From the NCBI RefSeq assembly GCF_900104815.1, contig NZ_FNTD01000004.1, positions 3,488,501 through 3,552,500 on the forward strand: a stretch of DNA of 64,000 nucleotides. The letters are read 5' to 3'. Under the pieces are notes generated by a model. It worked only from the letters and a program-made list of their open reading frames with translations, ran no database searches and had not been told where the DNA came from. The position numbers and the translations under genes are program-made. Shown here piece by piece: positions 56,965-64,000 of the stretch (position 1 is its first letter; each line of letters starts with the position of its first letter). This DNA comes from Streptomyces misionensis. Its GTDB lineage: Bacteria > Actinomycetota > Actinomycetes > Streptomycetales > Streptomycetaceae.

Positions 56965-59900
56965 GTGGAAGCGCCAACGATCGCGGAGACGATCAGCAAG
57001 ATCCAGACAGCCCTTCGGGACTACATCGAGGCGACCTATCACATCGGGCATCCCACCGTGCTCGACCAGCGTCGCGAACTGCTCGAGCAGGAAGGCGTGC
57101 TGTTCCAAGCCCCCTTCATCGAGAGCACCCCTCGCTACCAGACGGACCGCGGCTTCGGTGATCTGGACCTCGACGAAGCCGTGCGAGAGATGCTCAGCAG
57201 CCTGTCGGCACATGCGGCCGGCTCGAAGAGCCTGCTGTACGACCCGCCCTATACCCACCAGGCTGAGGCACTAGAGTCGACCGCTCGCGATGGCCTGAGT
57301 CTGGCCGTCACGACCGGTACAGGTTCGGGCAAGACTGAGTCGTTCCTCCTGCCGATGCTGGCCAAACTCGCGGCAGAGGCCGCACACAAGCCTGAGTCCT
57401 TCAAGGTTCCGGCTGTGAGGGCACTAATCCTCTACCCAATGAACGCGCTAGTGAACGACCAGTTGGGCCGTCTTCGCCTCCTACTGAGCGACCCACGCGT
57501 CACTGCCAGGTTTAGCGAGTGGGCCGGCCGCCCGGCACGCTTCGCCCGCTACACCAGCCGAACGTTGTACCCAGGCGTGCGCAAGGCCAAGAAGGACCAG
57601 ACGCGCCTTCGGTCCATCGAGGACTTCTACGTCAACCTGATCGACCTGGCGAACGACTCCTCATCGCCACAGCGTGGGGAGGCAGATGCTCTCATCAAGG
57701 AGCTGGAGGCACGAGGCAAGTGGCCAGCTAAGCCGAATCTGAAGGCGTGGTACGGCAAGAGCGGTTCCCGGTGGAAGAACAGTGCTGGCGAGTTTATCCG
57801 TGCCGTTACCCGTCCCGAAGACCCGGAGCTTCTGACACGCCATGAAGTGCTGGAAGAGCCTCCAGACGTCCTGATCACCAACTACTCGATGCTCGAGTAC
57901 ATGCTCATGCGTCCGCTTGAGCGGCCCGTATTCGATGCGACACGGGACTGGTTGGCGAACAACCCCGACGAGAAGTTTCTTCTGATCATCGATGAAGCTC
58001 ACATGTACCGGGGCGCCGCCGGCGCCGAGGTGGCACTCCTGCTCCGTCGTCTACGCGCGAGGCTCGGTATCCCCGCAGAGCAGCTGCAGGTGATCTGCAC
58101 AAGTGCCAGCTTCACGAGCCCCCGGTATGCGCGTCAGTTCGCAGCACAGTTGAGCGGCAAGTCCGAGGCCGACTTCAAGAGCATCGAAGGCAAGCTTGCC
58201 CTTCGGGCAGGCGCCAGCACAGGAAGCCTGCAGGATTCACAGGTCCTAGCTGCCGTACCAATGCACGAATTCTATGAGGGTGAAGGGAACGAGGCCCGCA
58301 TCGCTGCTGTACAAGACCTGCTGGACTACCGTGCGGTCGACCTGAGGCCGGGCGCCACGGTTGGCGAGTTGCTATACGAGGCGCTCGACGCCTTCGGTCC
58401 AATGAATCTTCTCGTCAACGAGACAATGAAGCAGGCACAGCCCGTCAGCGACCTGGGCACACTCATCTTCCCAAACGTGGACCAAGTTCTCGCTGACAGA
58501 GCCGTTTCTGCTCTCGTTGCACTCGGTAGCGCTGCACGACGGTCGGTGGACGGTGCAGGGCTGCTGCCGTGCCGCGTGCATGCGTTTTTCCGCGGTCTCC
58601 CCGGGCTGTGGGCATGTCTCGACCCTGACTGCCCGGAGGTCGACCGAGAGGTGTACCCAGAGCCAGGTCCGGTGGGCCGACTCTACGCTCAGCCCAGAGC
58701 AACCTGTGACTGCGGAGCCAGGGTTTTTGAGCTGTACACGTGCCGACATTGTGGCTCCTCCTACGCGCGGGCCTATACCGACGACCTCGTCAACCCCTCG
58801 CACTTGTGGAACGAGCCGGGAGGAGCCTTCCAGTCTGCTTCCGGCCTCATCCCGGAACTGCAGCCCCTTGACCTGCTACTCGAAGAGCCCTACGAGAAGA
58901 GCGTCGAACTCGCCGACCTCGACCTGGTCACCGGCAGACTCAACCCAGAGAAGGTACTCGATCGTCGCGTGCGTAGCGTGTTTCTGCCCGGACTCCGGAG
59001 CGGGGAACCAATCGCCGGCGAAGATGACGGCGACGAGGCCGAGGCGGACGGGCAGTTCAAGCCTTGCGGTGTCTGCGGTCGGCGCGCAGGCTACGGGCGC
59101 TCGTCAGTACAAGATCATCAAACGAAGGGTGACCAACCCTTTCAAGCCTTGGTGACCCGTCAACTCGAAGTGCAACCACCAGGCGCGCAGCCGAACACCG
59201 AGTTCGCGCCATTGCGTGGGCGTAAGGTACTCGCTTTTTCTGACTCCCGACAGGTCGCCGCCCGGCTCGCTCCGAACCTGCAGAGTTACTCGATGCGCGA
59301 CGCCATGCGGCCCCTAATCCTGCACGGGTGGCAAGAGCTGGAAAAGACGATGCTCGAGCCCATGCTGTCCTTGAACCATCTATATCTGGCAGTCATGGTT
59401 GGCGCCCGCCAATTGTCGGTCCGGCTTCGCCCCGAACTGCGCCCTTCTGAGTCACTTCACGTCCTGGACAGGGTCGAAGCAGCCATCGAGAAGGGCGCAC
59501 TCAAGGGCAACCCCGGCGAGCTCATGCAGTTGTTCAGCATTACCGATCCGCCACCGCATGCGCTGATGCGGACGATGTACGCGACGCTCACGGACAAATA
59601 CCTCGGCCTCGCATCCCTCGGCCTCGCATCCCTACGGGAGCCCCGAGCCAGGACTGCTGATTTGCTCGCAACGCTCCCCGGCATCAACAGCGTGGCGACC
59701 AGCGAGGAATCCAAGCTAGCGCTGATGCGCATGTGGCTCATGCAATGGACGGCCCCCGGCATCTGGTTCCCGTCGATGACCGATGGAGACTGGTGGAAGA
59801 CGGAAGGTGGCGTCCATCCGCACACGGGTAAATTCCAATCGATTGACCAATGGCTCCACTCCAAGGCAGCGAAGAAGCAGTTCAATGACACATGGCTGCC

Positions 59901-62526
59901 TACACTGCTTCAGGAGTTCTGCGAGGCAGTGGCTGGGAAATATCGACTGTCAGCCTCGAAGGTCTACTTGGATCTCGGAAGGGTTTGGGGATATTGTGAA
60001 CGCTGTCGTTTCACCCAGCGACCGTTCCCCGGTTCTTCCCGGTGCGTCAACTGCCGAGACGACCAAGTACGTACGCTAGACCCCGACACGGACCCGGTGT
60101 TTCAAGCCCGTAAAGGGTACTACCGCGCCAGCGCCACACGAGCTCTACGGGACAGTCCCGAGTCTCCGATGAGCATCATCGCCGCTGAGCATACGGCGCA
60201 GCTCAATGCCGCGGCACAGTCAGACGCCGTGTTCTCCAAAGCAGAAGAACATGAGCTGCTGTTCCAAGACGTCGACCTCGGTCTGCCCGGATCCGGAGAT
60301 CGCAAGAAACCCGCTGCCATCGATGTTCTGTCTTGCACGACCACTATGGAAGTGGGCATCGACATCGGAAATCTGTCCGGTGTCGCTCTACGTAACATGC
60401 CACCTTCGCGCGCGAACTATCAGCAACGCGCAGGTCGGGCCGGTCGGCGGGGCAATGCAGTCGCCACTGTGCTGGCCTTTGGAAGCGCTGACACCCACGA
60501 CGATCATTACTTCCGTCAGCCGGAACTGATGATCCGCGGTGCGGTCGATGACCCAGTACTGACGATGGACAACGAGGAGATCACACGACGTCACGTTATC
60601 GCGTACCTGCTGCAGCGCTACCACCAGGACCGTCTTCCTGACATCGACCCCGACGAGCAGCCACAGCTTTTCGAGGTACTGGGACAGATCACGGACTTCA
60701 CCGGAACAAATTCACCGCTGAACAGGTCCGACCTAGAAGAGTGGTTGAAGTCTCATGAAGACTCTCTTCGGCAAGACATTGCGGCATGGCTCCCCGACCA
60801 GCTCGGCCAGAACGGTCACCACTCCGTCCTGGAAGACTTCGTCACAAGGACTCTCGACGAGATCGACAAGGCCCTTGATCTCGATGCCAGCGGGCACCCT
60901 GTGACGGCCTCCGATAGTGACGCGTCATCGGAATCTGCTGAGGACGATATGGAGGACCCAGCCGAGGATCCGGAGGAGCCAAATGCCAGGCGGACCCAGA
61001 AGAACCTGCTCGATCGACTTCTATACAAAGGAGTGCTGCCGCGTTACGCGTTCCCGACGGACGTCGTATCGTTCTACGTCTTTGACATCGATCGGTCGAC
61101 GCGTTTCAAGCCTGAGTTCCATTATGCGCCCAGTCAGGGTCTTGCGGTAGCGCTCAGCCAGTACGCACCCGGCAAGGTGGTGTGGATCGATAACAAAGAA
61201 TGGACCTCCGAGGCCATCTATGCGCCAGTCCAAGAAACGCGTCACCAAGCTTGGCGGGACAAGCTGCTCTACTTCGAGTGCCAGGTGTGCCATTACGCCA
61301 ACTACTATTCGTACAGCGAGGCCGCGCCTGGGGATGAGCGCAACTGTCCGGCCTGTCGTGCCGAAGGCAAGTTCGGCAAGGCTAAGAACTGGATGCGCCC
61401 GCCGGGGTTCGCGCACCCGGCCAGGAAAGATCCCGGCACCAGTGCCGACAAGGCGCCGGCTCGCAGTTACGCCACGCGAGCCAAGCTCATGGCATCCGGG
61501 CCGACCGAGGAGAGCGCCTGGCAGCGCGTCACGAACCGGCTTGAGCAGACGTATCGTCGCGAGACACTGCTGGTGACGAACACCGGTCCCCGCAGCGAGG
61601 GGTACACCTACTGCACGCTCTGCGGGCTCATTGAGCCGACAGCCTCGGCCACAGGCGTGGTGAGCGGGACGCACAAGAAGCCTTACCCCGATGAAAAAGA
61701 ACCGAACTGTCCCGGCCATCGCTCGACCCGTGGACTGGTGCTCGGTACCGACTTCATCTCCGACGTACTCCTAGTCCGTTTCAAGGTGGACTCGCCCATC
61801 ACCCTCAAGCCGGACTACCTATCGACACACATCGCGCTGCGCACAATTGCTGAGGCCCTGACGATTGCTGCGACAAGGAAGCTAGGAATCGAGGCCACGG
61901 AGTTGCAAGCGGAATACCGTCCTGCGCTAACACCTCTTGGCGGCGAAGGTCGGGAAGCCGACATCTACATGTACGACACCCTCGCTGGCGGTGCCGGCTT
62001 CACCCGCCGGGTCAACGACCACGGTATGGAGATCTTTAGGCAAACGCTGAAGCTTCTCGAAGACTGCCCAGCGAACTGCCATGAGTCCTGCTACCGCTGT
62101 CTGCGCAGCTTCCGCAATCGGTTCGAACACAACCTCCTTGACCGCCACGTCGGGGCCAGTCTCCTGCGCTATCTGATCGACGACACGCCACCTGCCCTTG
62201 ACGAAGCACGACTCGCGCGGTCGACCGACAAGCTCTTCGAGGATCTCGATAGCCGAGAGCTCGGTATCACGTTCAAGCGAAACGTCAAAACCGACGTCGA
62301 AGGTGTCGGGCCGGTCACTGCGCCCATCTTGGCTAGGGAGAGTGACCGTCAATGGATCATCGGTGTTCACAGCCCTCTGACTCCGGGTGTAGCACCGAAC
62401 GACCGGTTGCAGCATGTCCAGGCAAGTTCCGGGAAGAGCAAAGTTTCGGTCCATCTGGTTGACGATTTGGTGATTTCCCAGAACTTGCCATTCGCGACCC
62501 AAACCGTTCTGAAGACTCTGACATGA
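56965..62526 (+). CDS. Giant DEAD/DEAH helicase with C-terminal DUF1998-type domain (DruE-like)
   Basis: The 1,853-aa protein is a superfamily 2 helicase. Walker A TGTGSGKTE is at residue 116, LYPMNALVNDQ follows, DEAH box at 343 (LLIIDEAHMYRGAAGAEV), SAS motif III, motif V TTTMEVGID near 1125 and motif VI QQRAGRAGRRG near 1153. Between III and V lies an 800-residue insert with several Cys clusters. The C-terminal region has DTLAGGAGFTRRV and the Cys4 CPANCHESCYRC (1701-1712), as in DUF1998/MZB proteins. Helicase plus DUF1998 in one chain of this size matches DruE of Druantia; DISARM splits them. GTG 56965 follows GAGGGAGGGG; the overlapping ATG at 56926 has no ribosome-binding site. Confidence 0.88.
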   Translation: MEAPTIAETISKIQTALRDYIEATYHIGHPTVLDQRRELLEQEGVLFQAPFIESTPRYQTDRGFGDLDLDEAVREMLSSLSAHAAGSKSLLYDPPYTHQAEALESTARDGLSLAVTTGTGSGKTESFLLPMLAKLAAEAAHKPESFKVPAVRALILYPMNALVNDQLGRLRLLLSDPRVTARFSEWAGRPARFARYTSRTLYPGVRKAKKDQTRLRSIEDFYVNLIDLANDSSSPQRGEADALIKELEARGKWPAKPNLKAWYGKSGSRWKNSAGEFIRAVTRPEDPELLTRHEVLEEPPDVLITNYSMLEYMLMRPLERPVFDATRDWLANNPDEKFLLIIDEAHMYRGAAGAEVALLLRRLRARLGIPAEQLQVICTSASFTSPRYARQFAAQLSGKSEADFKSIEGKLALRAGASTGSLQDSQVLAAVPMHEFYEGEGNEARIAAVQDLLDYRAVDLRPGATVGELLYEALDAFGPMNLLVNETMKQAQPVSDLGTLIFPNVDQVLADRAVSALVALGSAARRSVDGAGLLPCRVHAFFRGLPGLWACLDPDCPEVDREVYPEPGPVGRLYAQPRATCDCGARVFELYTCRHCGSSYARAYTDDLVNPSHLWNEPGGAFQSASGLIPELQPLDLLLEEPYEKSVELADLDLVTGRLNPEKVLDRRVRSVFLPGLRSGEPIAGEDDGDEAEADGQFKPCGVCGRRAGYGRSSVQDHQTKGDQPFQALVTRQLEVQPPGAQPNTEFAPLRGRKVLAFSDSRQVAARLAPNLQSYSMRDAMRPLILHGWQELEKTMLEPMLSLNHLYLAVMVGARQLSVRLRPELRPSESLHVLDRVEAAIEKGALKGNPGELMQLFSITDPPPHALMRTMYATLTDKYLGLASLGLASLREPRARTADLLATLPGINSVATSEESKLALMRMWLMQWTAPGIWFPSMTDGDWWKTEGGVHPHTGKFQSIDQWLHSKAAKKQFNDTWLPTLLQEFCEAVAGKYRLSASKVYLDLGRVWGYCERCRFTQRPFPGSSRCVNCRDDQVRTLDPDTDPVFQARKGYYRASATRALRDSPESPMSIIAAEHTAQLNAAAQSDAVFSKAEEHELLFQDVDLGLPGSGDRKKPAAIDVLSCTTTMEVGIDIGNLSGVALRNMPPSRANYQQRAGRAGRRGNAVATVLAFGSADTHDDHYFRQPELMIRGAVDDPVLTMDNEEITRRHVIAYLLQRYHQDRLPDIDPDEQPQLFEVLGQITDFTGTNSPLNRSDLEEWLKSHEDSLRQDIAAWLPDQLGQNGHHSVLEDFVTRTLDEIDKALDLDASGHPVTASDSDASSESAEDDMEDPAEDPEEPNARRTQKNLLDRLLYKGVLPRYAFPTDVVSFYVFDIDRSTRFKPEFHYAPSQGLAVALSQYAPGKVVWIDNKEWTSEAIYAPVQETRHQAWRDKLLYFECQVCHYANYYSYSEAAPGDERNCPACRAEGKFGKAKNWMRPPGFAHPARKDPGTSADKAPARSYATRAKLMASGPTEESAWQRVTNRLEQTYRRETLLVTNTGPRSEGYTYCTLCGLIEPTASATGVVSGTHKKPYPDEKEPNCPGHRSTRGLVLGTDFISDVLLVRFKVDSPITLKPDYLSTHIALRTIAEALTIAATRKLGIEATELQAEYRPALTPLGGEGREADIYMYDTLAGGAGFTRRVNDHGMEIFRQTLKLLEDCPANCHESCYRCLRSFRNRFEHNLLDRHVGASLLRYLIDDTPPALDEARLARSTDKLFEDLDSRELGITFKRNVKTDVEGVGPVTAPILARESDRQWIIGVHSPLTPGVAPNDRLQHVQASSGKSKVSVHLVDDLVISQNLPFATQTVLKTLT

Positions 62527-62623
62527 GCCAGAACAGGACGCAAGTGACGACATTGAGGCTTGGGGTTGACCGGATTAGCCTCCATTGCCTCTCCTGCTCG
62601 CACGGCAAGGGTATATAGCCCAC

Positions 62624-62663
62624 CGGGCGGCGGCCCGCATATTGCTATGCGGGCCGCCGCCCG
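62624..62663 (+). terminator. Perfect 17-bp hairpin terminator of the helicase operon
   Basis: CGGGCGGCGGCCCGCAT (62624-62640) pairs perfectly with 62647-62663 around a 6-nt loop, about 100 nt after the helicase stop. No T-tail, common for actinobacterial terminators. It separates the operon from the DUF4365 unit. Confidence 0.8.
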
Positions 62664-62803
62664 TGCTGAAATAACGAAGAAGCCTAGCGTCACTCTACAC
62701 AAAGATAGACGGAAGCACCACAAGTAAGAACCTTCTACCCTGAGCGTTACCCCTTCCTTTGTGAATCGCTAGGGCAATCGATGAAAGATACCAAAGGGGC
62801 AGA

Positions 62804-63370
62804 ATGGCCGAAGGTGGCACTGGTGAGGAGATGGGCGAACAAGACCTTGCGGAGGGTCAGATACCCATCACGGCACTACAGGAGCACTTCAGCGTGTCGT
62901 TCACGCGGATGATTGCTTATGCGGCTGGATGCTCTATAAAAACTCACGAGACCGATTTTGAGGGCGTTGACATCACTATTGTTTCTTCGACGGAGTACCG
63001 CGGTTTCTATGGGCCGCAGTTCGAGCTTCAATTGAAGTGCACCTACCAAGAGAGCTTGCTTAAAGATGACAGCATGACATGGAAAATGAAGGCAAAACCG
63101 TTTCGAAAACTAACTCGCGCGAAGCGGTATATCCCCGCCTACCTTGGTGTCCTCCTTATTCCACGCGAGCCGGAACCCTGGCTTCACATAAATGAATACG
63201 GCTTGTATACGCGTAGCCGCATGTTCTGGGAGTCTGCGGATAACCTTAGATACGACGGCCCGATCAATGATTACCACACGGTACATCTACCACGCCGGAA
63301 CCTTTTCACGGGTGAGCAGCTTCTGGGCATCATGAAGTCAATCGGCGATGCAGAGAGGGGCCTGAGGTGA
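62804..63370 (+). CDS. DUF4365-type nuclease-like protein
   Basis: The 188-aa product fits DUF4365, a restriction-endonuclease-like family of the PD-(D/E)XK type: AAGCSIKTHETDFEGVDITI carries the likely Asp (VD), and FELQLKCTY carries the E/Q-x-K (QLK) part of the active site. LLIPREPEPWLHINEYGL and the TVHLPRRNLFTGEQLLGIM tail are typical. AAAGGGG precedes the ATG at 62804. Its TGA overlaps the next gene's GTG. Found next to a defence-type helicase, it is likely part of a separate two-gene restriction or toxin-like unit (inference). Confidence 0.72.
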   Translation: MAEGGTGEEMGEQDLAEGQIPITALQEHFSVSFTRMIAYAAGCSIKTHETDFEGVDITIVSSTEYRGFYGPQFELQLKCTYQESLLKDDSMTWKMKAKPFRKLTRAKRYIPAYLGVLLIPREPEPWLHINEYGLYTRSRMFWESADNLRYDGPINDYHTVHLPRRNLFTGEQLLGIMKSIGDAERGLR

Positions 63371-64000
63371 GCCGAGCGGTGTTTGACAGCTACCGTGAAA
63401 TTGCATCCGCGCTGACTCCTCCTGCGGTCTCTCAGTTCCTGGCTTATCACGACTGGGAGCTGGAACAGAAGCAGCCGCAGGTTCGCGAGGTTTGGCGCTA
63501 CCGGTCAGGCTCATTGGCCACCGCGCCCCGTGTCATGGTCCCGCTAGCCACAGATTACGCAGATTTCACACCACGCTTCGCGGACGCGTTGGAGTCACTC
63601 GGGCATATTCACGACTGGGATGCCGGGCAACTACTGGAACACATCATCGCCACACGAGCGGACTTGTTCTTTGTCCGTCTCGATCAAGAAATGATCGACG
63701 GGACAATCCCTTTCCAGCAGGCCGAAAAGACGCTACAAGCGGTCCTCAAGTTGATGAAGTCAGCAGCGACTACTGCAGCCGATCCCAATCATCCAAACAA
63801 GGGACGGAGGCCGACAGCGGTCAACGAGTTCCTGGAAGAGGATGCAAGACTGGGGCACACGAAGCGTGGAAGTTTTGTCTTCACTGTAGTATCCCGTCTA
63901 GGCGAGGCTAATCCGCAGCCAGCCCATGGCCACGAACAACCTGCTATGCCTTTTCCACGTCAAGTCATGGAGACATTGGCCAGAGGCCTTGAGACCACAA
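63367..64000 (+). CDS. Unknown protein coupled to the DUF4365 gene, 3' end outside the window
   Basis: The frame starts at GTG 63367 (GTGA overlap with DUF4365) and stays open to the window end (211 codons seen). Visible sequence: ALTPPAVSQFLAYHDWELEQKQPQVREVWRYRSG, VMVPLATDYADFTPRFADALESLGHIHDWDAGQLLEHI and GHTKRGSFVFTVVSRLG. I recall similar proteins of unknown function beside nuclease-like genes in other bacteria but cannot name a family. The coupling suggests a two-gene module with DUF4365. Confidence 0.7.
   Translation, partial: MSRAVFDSYREIASALTPPAVSQFLAYHDWELEQKQPQVREVWRYRSGSLATAPRVMVPLATDYADFTPRFADALESLGHIHDWDAGQLLEHIIATRADLFFVRLDQEMIDGTIPFQQAEKTLQAVLKLMKSAATTAADPNHPNKGRRPTAVNEFLEEDARLGHTKRGSFVFTVVSRLGEANPQPAHGHEQPAMPFPRQVMETLARGLETT

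Noticed and set aside
52983..62526. DISARM, BREX or Zorya system
   Set aside because: DISARM keeps helicase and DUF1998 in separate proteins and has DrmC and a methylase; BREX and Zorya components are absent.
52983..64000. TTA (bldA-dependent) codons in the island genes
   Set aside because: The TTA strings I checked here were out of frame. The check was by eye, not exhaustive.

Overview
The window is high-GC actinobacterial DNA. Gene content and style (HrdD sigma factor, AfsA/gamma-butyrolactone receptors, GlgE pathway, many GTG starts, apparent leaderless genes) point to Streptomyces. No rRNA, tRNA or CRISPR array was seen.

Region 1 (1-14.6 kb) looks like chromosome core. It holds an LtrA-like membrane protein (cut by the window edge), a P1-family peptidase, a lipoprotein L,D-transpeptidase, a DUF6227 protein, a WYL regulator, a TetR regulator, hrdD with a sequence-perfect sigma-R-type promoter, a GNAT acetyltransferase, a DODA-type dioxygenase divergent from a MarR gene, a DHA2 drug exporter with its TetR, and a secreted M6-like metalloprotease. 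The block around hrdD resembles the S. coelicolor SCO3200-SCO3207 neighbourhood as I remember it.

Region 2 (14.6-43.2 kb) is a signalling and metabolism region. It has three TetR proteins of gamma-butyrolactone-receptor type or resembling it, an AfsA synthase and an IS701-like DDE protein that has lost its first catalytic Asp. Five palindromic boxes of the form (half)-N8-GGTAT lie in front of these genes and of an acyl-CoA-dehydrogenase-like gene. Between the two signalling clusters lie a leftward glgE-treS-mak operon (maltose-1-phosphate route to alpha-glucan, without glgB) and a rightward operon of two DJ-1/PfpI proteins, a TPP enzyme, an AGE-like protein, GlgX, a STAS protein and a nucleotidyltransferase. 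Then come a cupin/SnoaL/F420-oxidoreductase operon, an acyltransferase-MFS pair and an ankyrin protein.

Region 3 (43.2-52.9 kb) is accessory and partly decayed. It has an IS481 remnant, a WXG100-like protein, an RHS polymorphic toxin gene broken by a complete IS481-family element (6-bp target duplication CCTAGG), its likely immunity gene, small damaged genes and an XRE-type regulator.

Region 4 (52.9-64 kb) has visibly lower GC and is a candidate defence island. A tightly coupled three-gene operon encodes a 963-aa unknown, a 363-aa unknown and a 1,853-aa DEAD/DEAH helicase with a C-terminal DUF1998-type Cys cluster (DruE-like). A perfect 17-bp hairpin closes it. A second coupled pair follows: a DUF4365-type nuclease-like protein and an unknown protein that runs off the window. 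This is the best candidate here for an undescribed or divergent (Druantia-like) system.
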